The translations under genes and the position numbers were made by a program. Below are positions 8,287 through 16,169 of a DNA stretch of 64,000 nt, piece by piece. Source of the stretch: a bacterium (lineage in GTDB: Bacteria; Hydrothermota; Tepidihabitantia; SM23-42; JAOAFX01); the NCBI GenBank assembly GCA_036382775.1, contig DASVHD010000029.1, forward strand, positions 62,001 to 126,000, given 5' to 3'. Below the pieces are notes generated by a model. That model was given only the letters and a program-made list of their open reading frames with translations, was not told the DNA's origin and did no database searches. How positions within the stretch are numbered: position 1 is the first letter of the stretch; every line of letters starts with the position of its first letter.

Positions 8287-9722
8287 TGCACCCACCTCAG
8301 TATCTGAATGGTCGCCATCGACACGATCTTCATTGGATACGCGATGAAGATGCCGGCCAGCAGTGACAGCACGGCGAGGGTCACGACGACGAACAGCATG
8401 GAATTGGTTCCTTCCTTATTATTACCAATGCCCGGCTTCGGCTCACCCAGGAATATACCATGGAAGAGCCGGAAAAGGTAGAACATGGTCATGACCGCGG
8501 TGAACAATGCCAGCGCCGCGATCGGGATCTTATGGGCGTCGACCGTCCCCATGATGACCATGAGTTTGGAGAAAAATCCGCCGAACGGCGGGATCCCGAT
8601 AACGGATAATGCGCAGAAAATAAAAGCGGTCGCGGTCAAAGGCATGGCTTTGATCAGACCGCCGAGTTCCCGGATATCGCGCTTGTGGGCCGTATGCTCA
8701 ACGACGCCCGCGCACAGGAACAGACCGGCCTTGGCCAGGCCGTGCATGAGCAAGAACGCCAGTGCGCCGCTGACTCCGAGCTGGTTATTGCACGACAGCC
8801 CCAGGAAAATATAGCCCAGCTGGCTCACGGTCGAATAGGCGAGGATCCTTTTCATATCGTGCTCCACGATCGCCGCGCCCGCCGCCACCAAACTCGAGAT
8901 CGCGACGATCCACGGGATCGCCTGCAGCCATCCGGCCGGCAGCTGGAATGTGTAGCAGAAGAGCCGGGCATAGGCGTACACGCCGATCTTTACCAGCACG
9001 GCGGCGTGCAGCAGCGACGTGACGGTCGAGGGCGCGATACCGGCATCGGGCAGCCAGGTATGCAAGGGCACGCTGGCCGATTTCGAGAACATCCCGATGA
9101 GGATGCAAAGCACGGCAATCCCCGGGATCGCGACCCCGCGCATGAGCGTAAGGTCAAAGGTCTTGGTCTGGCTGTAGATCAGAATAAAACCCAGCAGCAT
9201 GACGACTGCGCCGAAGAAGGTCACAAGGAATGACTTGTCGGCCTTGATGATGTGTTCTTTCAAACGGTAAAAACCGATCAGACGCCAGCTGCAGATGGCG
9301 GTTATTTCCCAGAACAGGTACATGAAGACTAAATTGGCCGAGAATACGAGCCCCATCATCGCGCCGACGAACAATAGGACCATCAGATAGTATTCGTTCT
9401 GGGCATCGTCATGGCTCACGTAGCCGATGGAATAGATCACGATCAGGGCGCCGATCGAAGACGAAACGATCGACATTAAAATGGCCAGGGAATCAATGAT
9501 GATCGTGAAATCCAGGCCCAGGACCAATGACCGGTGGATGACCAGCTCGCCGCCGCTGAGCGCGAACGGGATCAGCAGCAGCGGGAAGAGCGCCGTCGCC
9601 AGCGCGATCAGGACCGACCACAGGGACCGGAATGATTTTGATATCAATGAAGCGAAGGGGATGGTAAGCGAGCCGATGATGGGGACGAATATTGTTAACA
9701 GGGTTAGTGTTTCAATGTTCAT
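8283..9722 (-). CDS. Antiporter-like channel subunit (NuoL/NuoM/MrpA type), first gene of the hydrogenase operon
   Basis: A protein of 479 residues with about 14 hydrophobic segments and the motif SKSASVPLHTWLPDAG followed by APSTVTSLLHAAVLVKIGVY. An N-terminal FVPIIGSLTIPF and the IYSIGYVSHD segment are typical of NuoL and MrpA. It is the promoter-proximal gene: a consensus promoter ends 12 nt before its ATG, so the operon mRNA has a very short leader. With the next two genes it gives three ion channels, the same number as in complex I. Confidence 0.9.
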   Translation of the reverse strand: MNIETLTLLTIFVPIIGSLTIPFASLISKSFRSLWSVLIALATALFPLLLIPFALSGGELVIHRSLVLGLDFTIIIDSLAILMSIVSSSIGALIVIYSIGYVSHDDAQNEYYLMVLLFVGAMMGLVFSANLVFMYLFWEITAICSWRLIGFYRLKEHIIKADKSFLVTFFGAVVMLLGFILIYSQTKTFDLTLMRGVAIPGIAVLCILIGMFSKSASVPLHTWLPDAGIAPSTVTSLLHAAVLVKIGVYAYARLFCYTFQLPAGWLQAIPWIVAISSLVAAGAAIVEHDMKRILAYSTVSQLGYIFLGLSCNNQLGVSGALAFLLMHGLAKAGLFLCAGVVEHTAHKRDIRELGGLIKAMPLTATAFIFCALSVIGIPPFGGFFSKLMVIMGTVDAHKIPIAALALFTAVMTMFYLFRLFHGIFLGEPKPGIGNNKEGTNSMLFVVVTLAVLSLLAGIFIAYPMKIVSMATIQILRWVQ

Positions 9723-9734
9723 AAATCAGTATTT

Positions 9735-9762
9735 ATTATAATCAGCCATTAAAGAATGTCAA
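9735..9762 (-). promoter_or_regulatory. Promoter of the hydrogenase operon
   Basis: On the minus strand, TTGACA (9762-9757), a 16-nt spacer and TATAAT (9740-9735). The ATG at 9722 is 12 nt further on, predicting a leader of about six nucleotides. It is divergent from the plus-strand promoter that begins 27 bp away. Confidence 0.85.
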
Positions 9763-9789
9763 TACAAAAAACAGCTGAGCGACTGCTCA

Positions 9790-9817
9790 TTGACACGGCT
9801 GTAAAAAGTAATATAAT
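9790..9817 (+). promoter_or_regulatory. Promoter for the small membrane protein gene
   Basis: TTGACA (9790-9795), a 16-nt spacer and TATAAT (9812-9817) on the plus strand, back to back with the hydrogenase promoter. The short region between the two could hold a shared regulator site, but I see no clear palindrome. Confidence 0.8.
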
Positions 9818-9874
9818 GTTTCCCTTTGTAAACCAGGGATATGATGATAAACCGATCTATGGAACGCAAGTAAG

Positions 9875-10120
9875 ATGCCGATAATCGAGATCCTTAAACG
9901 GATCATGGTTCAGCGCCGGCTCGTCTATCACTTTTTTTCCGGGCTCATGTTCCTGGCGTTGAGCGTCACGTTGTTCTTCTGGTCGGGCCGGCTCGTGACT
10001 TTTTTCAATGTCCGGCTGTTCAGCATCCTTTTGTTCGCTTACGCCGTGTACCGATTCATCGTGTTTACCTGGCTCCTCCGCAAGGAACTGCGCGATCCCG
10101 GCAATGGTAACGGGCCTTAA
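9875..10120 (+). CDS. Small two-helix membrane protein, unknown function
   Basis: A protein of 81 residues with a basic N-terminus (LKRIMVQRRLVYHFF) and two hydrophobic helices (GLMFLALSVTLFFW and LFSILLFAYAVYRFIVF), ending in a charged tail. I do not recognise the family. It has its own consensus promoter about 57 nt upstream and lies divergent from the hydrogenase operon. Coding appearance is supported by the promoter and the balanced hydrophobic pattern, but the start has no good SD sequence. Confidence 0.6.
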   Translation: MPIIEILKRIMVQRRLVYHFFSGLMFLALSVTLFFWSGRLVTFFNVRLFSILLFAYAVYRFIVFTWLLRKELRDPGNGNGP

Positions 10121-10145
10121 CGCCGGGCATAGGACAGGACGACCC

Positions 10146-10173
10146 TTGACTTTTAATATAAAAAATATATAAT
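10146..10173 (+). promoter_or_regulatory. Promoter of the PstS-like gene
   Basis: TTGACT (10146-10151), a 16-nt spacer and TATAAT (10168-10173). The ATG at 10192 is 18 nt downstream of the -10 box. Confidence 0.8.
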
Positions 10174-10191
10174 TACGATGGAATTATTTTC

Positions 10192-11136
10192 ATGAGATCA
10201 TCTTTCAGTACTATCTCACGAACCGGGTCGCGCCGCGGTCTTCTGGCGGCATTTATCGCGGTATTATGCGCCTTAAGTGTCACCTGCAGCGAAACCAAGG
10301 AATCCGCGGTCGCCGGATACATCACCGTCAAGGGCGAGGAAGAGCTCTTGCCCATGATGATGGACGAGGCGTACGCGTTCATGGACCTCTACGCAAAAGC
10401 GAAGATCCTGGTCCTGGACGGCGGGTCCAACTATGCGCTGATGTCCATTTTCATTGACTCGGCGCAGATCGCTTATACCACGCGCGCCATCACGGCCGAC
10501 GAAATGGACCGCGCCAAGAAGGGCATGTTCGTTGTTAATGAATACAAGATCGCCAAGGACGGCATTGCGATCGTGGTTAACCCGGTGAACCCGATAAGCA
10601 ACTTGACAATCGACCAGGTAAAAAAGATCTTTACCGGCAAGATCACCAACTGGTCAGCGGTCAAGGGACCGAACTGGCCGGTTCGTGTATGCATCTGGAA
10701 CGAAACCGCCGGAACATTCAATTATTTCCAGGACAGCATACTGGGCGGCGAAAGTTATGCACGGCAAAGCCGGCGTTTCGAATACACGGAGGCGCTCGTA
10801 CGCGCGATGTATGAGGAAAAAGGCGCGGTCAGCATGATCTCAATGGCGCGATTGTACCGGACCTGGAGCCCGCTGATCGAAGAAACAAGGCTCAAGGCAC
10901 TGGCGATCCGCCGCGATGCCAAGTCCGACCCAGTCCTTCCCGACGAGTATACTGTGCACGACGGGACATACCCGTTCAGCCGTTTCGTGTATCTGTATAC
11001 GGCCAATGAACCCAAAGGGCTTGCTTCCGGCTTTATCACATATATTATAGCCAATCCGGGCCAGAGAACTATCGCCGCCAATGGATTGGTGCCGATAACC
11101 ATTCCTGTCAAATACGACACGGGTGACAGCCTATGA
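10192..11136 (+). CDS. PstS-like phosphate-binding protein, secreted or lipidated
   Basis: A protein of 314 residues. A basic, hydrophobic signal (RRGLLAAFIAVLCALSVTC) ends in a cysteine that could be lipidated, although Thr before Cys is a weak lipobox. The body matches the PstS fold: TVKGEEELLPMM, then YTTRAITADEM, IVVNPVNPISNLTIDQVKKIFTGKITNWSAV, and a C-terminal IITYIIANPGQ-type segment (here FITYIIANPGQRTIAANG). This IFTG.ITNW element is characteristic of phosphate-binding proteins. No pstCAB genes follow, so it may act with a distant transporter or as a sensor. Confidence 0.8.
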   Translation: MRSSFSTISRTGSRRGLLAAFIAVLCALSVTCSETKESAVAGYITVKGEEELLPMMMDEAYAFMDLYAKAKILVLDGGSNYALMSIFIDSAQIAYTTRAITADEMDRAKKGMFVVNEYKIAKDGIAIVVNPVNPISNLTIDQVKKIFTGKITNWSAVKGPNWPVRVCIWNETAGTFNYFQDSILGGESYARQSRRFEYTEALVRAMYEEKGAVSMISMARLYRTWSPLIEETRLKALAIRRDAKSDPVLPDEYTVHDGTYPFSRFVYLYTANEPKGLASGFITYIIANPGQRTIAANGLVPITIPVKYDTGDSL

Positions 11137-11236
11137 CCTTGAAAATCAACGAAATTTCACGGCAATTTAAAGAAAAACATGGAATATTTAATACGTTTTC
11201 TTTGTATTATATTATAGCTATTGATTGGAGGCTTAA

Positions 11237-12643
11237 ATGAAAAGAACCGCTTTAGCCGTTGTCCTGCTTTTGGGCTTCGGCTGTTCCGTGTCCGTGGATA
11301 AGCTAGTAAAACACGGCATCGCGCTCAGAGATTCCGGCAAATACGAAGAAGCCATCAGCCAGTTCCAGGAAGCCCTGAAAGCAAAGCCAAAGCACGCGGA
11401 AGCGAATTTCGAAATGGGACTTACGCTGTACAAAAAATACGACTGCGGGAACGCGGTCCCTTACCTCCAGAATGCCTCCAAATACGGTTACAACGAACTC
11501 AAGGTCCACATCACCCTTGGTAATTCGTACCAGATGTGCGGCATGGGACAGGAGGCGATCATCGAGTACCAGCTAGCCCTGGAACTGCTGCCTAAAAACC
11601 CTGAGCTCCATACCCTGCTGGGCGACGCATACCTGCAGAGAAGCGGCAGCGCCGGGTTGGCGCAGAATGAGTACACCACGGCACTGGAACAGGACACCGC
11701 GTTCGTCCCGGCGATCGTGGGGATGGGCAACTATTACAAGTATCTCCGGCAGACCGACCAGGCGATCGCCCAGTACGAAAAAGCGAAAGTCATAAATCCC
11801 AGATACGCCCAAACATACATGCAGCTGGGCCTGGTGTGGATCGAAAAAAAGGAATATGACAAAGCGATCACCGAACTGGGTAAATACATAACCCTGGCGC
11901 CGCGCGATCCCAAGGGGTACTCCAAGATCGCCGAGATCTATGAACGCACCAAGGATTACGATAACGCCATCAAATACATGCAGTACGCTATCGCCTATGG
12001 AGATACCAGCACTAACGCGCTGCGGGTCATGAGTTTTCTGTACAACCGCTCCAAGCGGTTCCTGGAAAACAAGGAGGTCCTGAAGAAAATTCTGGACCGG
12101 GCACCCGATGACATGAACATCTGGATGGAGCTGGCAAAAATGTACGCGCTCACAAAAGATTCTGCCCAGCTTGCCATCGACGCCTATAACCGGGTCCTGG
12201 GCCTGGATCCGTCCAAGCTCTCGACCCTGTCGTTCACGCTTGGTCTTGCTTATTACCAGATCGCAAAATATGACTCGGCAGTCATAATGTTCACTAAAAA
12301 AATTGAGCTCGATTCCCTTGCCGCCGGAGCCTATATCAACCGGGCTCTTGCCTATATTCAGCTCAATAAATACGATAAGGCGCGGGCCGACCTGGAAAAA
12401 GGCATTAAGATCCAACCCAATCATACCCAGGCACATCTGTGGCTGGGCGGGATCTATGCCTATCAAAATCTCAAGGCCAAAGCCCGGGCCGAATTTAATA
12501 AAGTTCTGAAATTGGATCCCGGAAACAAGGATGCCAAAAAAGCATTGAGAGATCTCGCAGCAGTCGCGCGGCCACCGGTCGAAGATTACAATGATTACAT
12601 TGACGATGAAATATACACGTCAGGCGATTCTCTGCAGCCATGA
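11237..12643 (+). CDS. TPR-repeat lipoprotein
   Basis: A protein of 468 residues. The N-terminus MKRTALAVVLLLGFGC has a clear lipobox (LGFGC, Cys16). The rest is a chain of about twelve tetratricopeptide repeats; examples are GKYEEAISQFQEALKAKPKHAEAN and KYDKARADLEKGIKIQPNH. TPR proteins are protein-interaction scaffolds. GGAGG 6 nt before the ATG gives a strong ribosome site. The exbB gene follows after 67 bp, so this protein may be a periplasmic partner of the Ton-like motor encoded downstream. That partnership is inference. Confidence 0.88.
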   Translation: MKRTALAVVLLLGFGCSVSVDKLVKHGIALRDSGKYEEAISQFQEALKAKPKHAEANFEMGLTLYKKYDCGNAVPYLQNASKYGYNELKVHITLGNSYQMCGMGQEAIIEYQLALELLPKNPELHTLLGDAYLQRSGSAGLAQNEYTTALEQDTAFVPAIVGMGNYYKYLRQTDQAIAQYEKAKVINPRYAQTYMQLGLVWIEKKEYDKAITELGKYITLAPRDPKGYSKIAEIYERTKDYDNAIKYMQYAIAYGDTSTNALRVMSFLYNRSKRFLENKEVLKKILDRAPDDMNIWMELAKMYALTKDSAQLAIDAYNRVLGLDPSKLSTLSFTLGLAYYQIAKYDSAVIMFTKKIELDSLAAGAYINRALAYIQLNKYDKARADLEKGIKIQPNHTQAHLWLGGIYAYQNLKAKARAEFNKVLKLDPGNKDAKKALRDLAAVARPPVEDYNDYIDDEIYTSGDSLQP

Positions 12644-12710
12644 TCGCAATGATGACCTTGGTGGTTGAAATGTGCGCTCGAACTGAAACCAATCCAAAAA
12701 GGAGGTAAGA

Positions 12711-13547
12711 ATGTCTGGAGCTTTTGAAGGACTGCGCAATGCGCCAGTAGCCGCAAAATTAATCCTGTCACTCGGTATCCCCGCTGCACTGGCTATCGGT
12801 ATCGGTATTGCTCTTGCGTTTGTTAAAAAAGTCGGATTGCTCACCTTGCTTCTCTACATCTGCAACCTGATCATTACATTTATCATCTTCCAGGTTCTGC
12901 CTGATTTTGTGCGCGCCGGCGGACCCCTGGTCGGTGCCTTGATCTTCGTCTTCATCCTCCTCATCACCTACATCGTGGAACGGTTCTTCACGCTCAGCCG
13001 GTCCAAAGGCAAAGGTTCAATGCAGGAATTCACCCGCAGTTACATGCATCACATCGGCGACAAGAGCTTTGACGCCGCGATCGTTGACTGCGATGCCCAG
13101 GGCGGTTCGGCGGCCACGATCCTCAAAGGCGCCATTCAGCAGGTGGTCCGCGGTTCGGGCGACAAAGCAGTCATCCTGAAGACACCGCTCGAAATACGGC
13201 GGATCTTTGAAGAAGCCGTGTCCCGTGAAACACCGCTTCTGGAAAGGAACCTTATTGCCATTACCACGATCGCGTCCATCGCGACCATGATCGGTCTTCT
13301 TGGTACGACGATCGGCATGATCCGCGCGTTCCAGGCCATGGCTCACGCCGGCGCCCCGGACGCGATCATGCTCGCCACCGGTATTTCGGAAGCGCTCTTT
13401 AACACTGCGGGCGGACTGGGCAACGCGATCATCGGTATCATCGCCAACAACTATTTTGTCAACCGTGTCGACCGGTTCACCTACGAGATCAATGAATTGG
13501 TCTACGATACCGTTGATGTTTTTGAAAGGATGTCCGAGAAAAAGTAA
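12711..13547 (+). CDS. exbB: ExbB/TolQ/MotA-family proton channel protein
   Basis: A protein of 278 residues. Two N-terminal hydrophobic segments, then a long cytoplasmic stretch, then the MotA/TolQ/ExbB core: LERNLIAITTIASIATMIGLLGTTIGMIRAF and a final helix with ISEALFNTAGGLGNAIIGIIANN. It forms the stator pentamer that uses proton flow to energise TonB or Tol. AAGGAGG lies 6 nt before the ATG. It is followed after 15 bp by exbD. The N-terminal pair of helices is longer than in E. coli ExbB (about 244 residues). Confidence 0.92.
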   Translation: MSGAFEGLRNAPVAAKLILSLGIPAALAIGIGIALAFVKKVGLLTLLLYICNLIITFIIFQVLPDFVRAGGPLVGALIFVFILLITYIVERFFTLSRSKGKGSMQEFTRSYMHHIGDKSFDAAIVDCDAQGGSAATILKGAIQQVVRGSGDKAVILKTPLEIRRIFEEAVSRETPLLERNLIAITTIASIATMIGLLGTTIGMIRAFQAMAHAGAPDAIMLATGISEALFNTAGGLGNAIIGIIANNYFVNRVDRFTYEINELVYDTVDVFERMSEKK

Positions 13548-13562
13548 TGGTGGAGGCCAATC

Positions 13563-14252
13563 ATGGCAATACGTAAGAAAAGACTGCGCGTCAACATCGG
13601 CATCGACATGACACCAATGGTGGATATCGGCTTTTTGCTGGTCATATTCTTCATGAGCACATATCACGCCCGCCCGCCGGAAACAGTTACCGTTGACCTC
13701 CCACTATCACGTTCGCCTTTCAAAGTGCCTGAATCCGATGTTATGATCATAACCATACTACCGCCCTTCAGGGCGATCTCGCTGTCGGACAGCGTCAATC
13801 CCACGGATTTCGTTTCTTCGGTCTCGCGCTACCAGCTGCCTGAAGACCAGGGCGGCAGAGGGTTGAAGCGAACCCAGGCGATCGAAGAAGCCGCCCATGA
13901 GATGAAAACGCTGGAAAAGATCCAGGCGGCGCTGGCTGAGGCGGCAACCCTCACCGAGGATCAACGCAAGGCGCGTGCCGATAGCCTGATGGTATGGTGG
14001 AACCTGGGTCGCGAATCGTCGCAACCCATAAACTTGGACGTTCTCCCGATCGCGATCGTGGACGAACGTATTCGCAATCCGCGGTTAAGGCTCATCATCA
14101 AAGCCGACCAGAAGGTCGAATCCGGCGTGATCTTAAGGCTCATGGACATGCTCCAGGACCCGCGCGTCAACATGCTGCGTTTCAGCCTGATGACCATGCT
14201 CGAAGCGAGCGGTGCCGAGATGTTCGTCGCCAAGGAGAAAAAAGGAGGCTAA
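13563..14252 (+). CDS. exbD: ExbD/TolR-family protein, first copy
   Basis: A protein of 229 residues. The N-terminus is basic, then DMTPMVDIGFLLVIFFM, the conserved ExbD helix with the proton-carrying Asp. The periplasmic domain is much longer than the usual 140-residue ExbD because of an inserted charged helical segment (about residues 90-140, rich in Glu, Lys and Ala). The C-terminus (LRLIIKADQKVESGVILRLMDML) matches the normal ExbD peptidoglycan-side fold. A second exbD follows directly. Confidence 0.9.
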   Translation: MAIRKKRLRVNIGIDMTPMVDIGFLLVIFFMSTYHARPPETVTVDLPLSRSPFKVPESDVMIITILPPFRAISLSDSVNPTDFVSSVSRYQLPEDQGGRGLKRTQAIEEAAHEMKTLEKIQAALAEAATLTEDQRKARADSLMVWWNLGRESSQPINLDVLPIAIVDERIRNPRLRLIIKADQKVESGVILRLMDMLQDPRVNMLRFSLMTMLEASGAEMFVAKEKKGG

Positions 14253-14253
14253 C

Positions 14254-14823
14254 ATGTCGCAAGTTGAAGGCGCTTCCCGAGGCGGGAAAAAACGAAGAGG
14301 GCGCATTATCAACGACCTGACGCCCATGGTCGACATCGCCTTCCTCCTGGTGATCTTCTTCATGACGACGACGGTGTTCAGGGAACCGCAGGCGATCGAG
14401 GTATCGCTGCCACCCAAAGGCACGGTGCCCACGGCGCAATCGAACGTTATCATCCTTTACATCGATTCCCTGGGTGAAACCAGCCGGCAGCTATCGGACT
14501 CGACACCGGTGCCTATCGCCATGGATTCGATCAAGCCGTACCTGCTCGCGGAAGAACGCAAGAACGTGGAAAAACAGTACATGGGTAAGGAATTCCTGCA
14601 GCAGTACGATCAACTGAAACCCGGCCGGTTACGCGACAGTCTGGAACGGTTCATCAAGAAAAGAGTATCCAAGCTTGTTGTGCTCATCGATGTCCATCAA
14701 AAATCCTTTTACCAGCAGATGGTCAGGGTGATGGACCAGGTGCAGCAGGCAAAGATGGCTCGTTTCAGTATTGTTCCCCATATTGAAGAGATCCCAACCA
14801 CGAAACCGAAGGGAGGTAAGTAA
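14254..14823 (+). CDS. exbD: ExbD/TolR-family protein, second copy
   Basis: A protein of 189 residues starting MSQVEGASRGGKKRRGR, with NDLTPMVDIAFLLVIFFMTTTVF as the conserved helix. The ATG at 14254 is chosen because AAAGGAGG precedes it by 5 nt and it begins just after the stop of the first exbD. Like its neighbour it has a charged insertion before the last part of the domain. ExbD acts as a dimer in the motor, so two unequal copies could form a heterodimer; this is inference. Confidence 0.9.
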   Translation: MSQVEGASRGGKKRRGRIINDLTPMVDIAFLLVIFFMTTTVFREPQAIEVSLPPKGTVPTAQSNVIILYIDSLGETSRQLSDSTPVPIAMDSIKPYLLAEERKNVEKQYMGKEFLQQYDQLKPGRLRDSLERFIKKRVSKLVVLIDVHQKSFYQQMVRVMDQVQQAKMARFSIVPHIEEIPTTKPKGGK

Positions 14824-14825
14824 TC

Positions 14826-15587
14826 ATGAACCCCATAACTGCTCAAATCGCATTACCTTCTTTGGGTAAAAGAAGCCCGATCCTGACGTTCTACCAGCGG
14901 AACCTGAAGTTGGCTTATTACCTGACCAACTTCGGACTCCTGGCTTTGATCCTCTTGATCTTTGGTTACATCAGGTATCAGGCATGGCGTCTCGAGGAGT
15001 TTAAGAGGAAAGGCATGACTGACTCCGGCAAGAAGATCATCTCCCTGACCTATGCGCAGCTCGGTCCGCCGCCGTCCATTCAGGGCGCCGACGCGGCCGG
15101 CGCGCCGCAGGCAGCTGCCGGCGCACGGCCAGCAGCTCCGGTCGTCGGCGTGCCCAAACCGGTGCCTGATGCAGAGGCGGTGATGGAAACATCGCCGGAT
15201 CAATCCATGATATCCGGCACCAGCGCACTCGATGCGGGAACCGGCGGGGAAAGCGGCATGGCAACCGAGATCAAGGTCGATGAAGGCATCCCGGACATCA
15301 ACGCCTACGTGCCGGTCGATATCCCGCCCAAGGCTATTGTCCAAAGGCGGCCGATCTATCCGGAGATCGCCAAGAAGGTAGGAATGGAAGGCACGGTCTT
15401 CGTCAAAATGCTCCTTGATCTTGACGGGACGATAATGCGCGTCGTGATCCTGAAAAGCTCCGGTTTCCCTCAGCTCGATACCGCGGCCGTGGTTTGCGTG
15501 TCCGACTGGAAATTCTCGCCGGCGATACAGAACAAAAAGCCGGTCCGGGTATGGCTGGGCGCGCCGGTTAAGTTCAAACTCGAGTAG
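14826..15587 (+). CDS. tonB: TonB-family energy transducer, first copy
   Basis: A protein of 253 residues. A cytoplasmic start of about 30 residues (IALPSLGKRSPILTFYQRN), one helix (LLALILLIFGYI), an Ala/Pro-rich spacer in the periplasm (about residues 80-120), and a C-terminal TonB domain (YPEIAKKVGMEGTVFVKMLL ... VILKSSGFPQLDTAAV). It spans the periplasm and pulls on outer-membrane receptors. GGGAGG precedes the start by 8 nt, and it is the last gene of the exbB operon. A paralogue lies at 18446-19195. Confidence 0.92.
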   Translation: MNPITAQIALPSLGKRSPILTFYQRNLKLAYYLTNFGLLALILLIFGYIRYQAWRLEEFKRKGMTDSGKKIISLTYAQLGPPPSIQGADAAGAPQAAAGARPAAPVVGVPKPVPDAEAVMETSPDQSMISGTSALDAGTGGESGMATEIKVDEGIPDINAYVPVDIPPKAIVQRRPIYPEIAKKVGMEGTVFVKMLLDLDGTIMRVVILKSSGFPQLDTAAVVCVSDWKFSPAIQNKKPVRVWLGAPVKFKLE

Positions 15588-15629
15588 CCAGGATACCGAA
15601 GCTACCGCACGCGAACGGCTAACGATAAA

Positions 15630-15670
15630 AAAGACGCCGGCAGCAAGGAAGTAAAGCTGTCGGCGTCTTT
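15630..15670 (+). terminator. Terminator of the TPR/exbB/exbD/tonB operon
   Basis: A 15-bp stem with one G-U pair (15630-15644 with 15656-15670; left arm AAAGACGCCGGCAGC) and an 11-nt loop, followed by ACTTTTG. A further copy of the right arm at about 15715-15725 could pair instead and touches the -35 box of rpsT. Confidence 0.8.
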
Positions 15671-15723
15671 ACTTTTGACCAATATAACACTCTTAATCGG
15701 TAACGCGACTGTTAGTCGGCGTC

Positions 15724-15751
15724 TTGACTTTTAATCATTTTCATATATAAT
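15724..15751 (+). promoter_or_regulatory. Promoter of rpsT, with start codon at the predicted transcription start
   Basis: TTGACT (15724-15729), a 16-nt spacer and TATAAT (15746-15751). Only five bases separate the -10 box from the ATG at 15757, so transcription should begin at the A of the start codon and the mRNA should be leaderless. Confidence 0.85.
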
Positions 15752-15756
15752 ATCCC

Positions 15757-16026
15757 ATGGCAATCAAAAAACGTTCAAAGAGTGTCCTTAAGAATATCAG
15801 GCAGGCGCGCCGCCGGCACGCGGCCAATACTGCGAAGAAGCAGAAGTTGAGACTTTCGGTCAAGAAGTTAAAAAAAGCAAAATCCAAGACCGAAGCAATG
15901 AAATTGTACCGGCCGCTTCAATCGCAGATCGACAAGTTGGTGCAGGACAGCATCATCAATAAAAAGACCGCCGGCCGGATGAAATCTAAACTTTTAAGGG
16001 CGATCCAGGCGCCGACTAAGAAATAA
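15757..16026 (+). CDS. rpsT: 30S ribosomal protein S20
   Basis: A protein of 89 residues, very basic: MAIKKRSKSVLKNIRQARRR, then AKSKTEAMKLYRPLQSQIDK and INKKTAGRMKSKL. This is the standard S20 pattern and length, a three-helix protein binding 16S rRNA in the body of the small subunit. The gene stands alone, as rpsT often does. There is no SD sequence and no room for one, since the promoter -10 box is 5 nt away. Confidence 0.97.
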   Translation: MAIKKRSKSVLKNIRQARRRHAANTAKKQKLRLSVKKLKKAKSKTEAMKLYRPLQSQIDKLVQDSIINKKTAGRMKSKLLRAIQAPTKK

Positions 16027-16047
16027 GTATCAATATTAAATATGAAA

Positions 16048-16138
16048 CCTCTCCCCTTGTGGGAGAGGACATAGGTGAGGGGGAATTTTATCATATGAAT
16101 AACACCCTCCCCCTTACTCCCTCCCATCAAGGGAGGGG
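16048..16138 (+). repeat. Pair of C/G-rich hairpins after rpsT
   Basis: First hairpin CCTCTCCC/GGGAGAGG (16048-16068), second CCCTCCC/GGGAGGG (16119-16137), separated by a GAGGGGG tract and an AT-rich piece. The first may end rpsT transcription, though no T-run follows. A similar CCCTCCCATCAAGG sequence recurs near 48565, and a related CCC/GGG palindrome near 57838, so these look like dispersed palindromic elements. Confidence 0.5.
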
Positions 16139-16169
16139 AAGCATTTAAGGCTGCCGCCTGAAACGCCCT

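Noticed and set aside
16048-16138. CRISPR or riboswitch after rpsT
   Set aside because: Only two C/G-rich hairpins with no repeated spacer layout and no gene control position.
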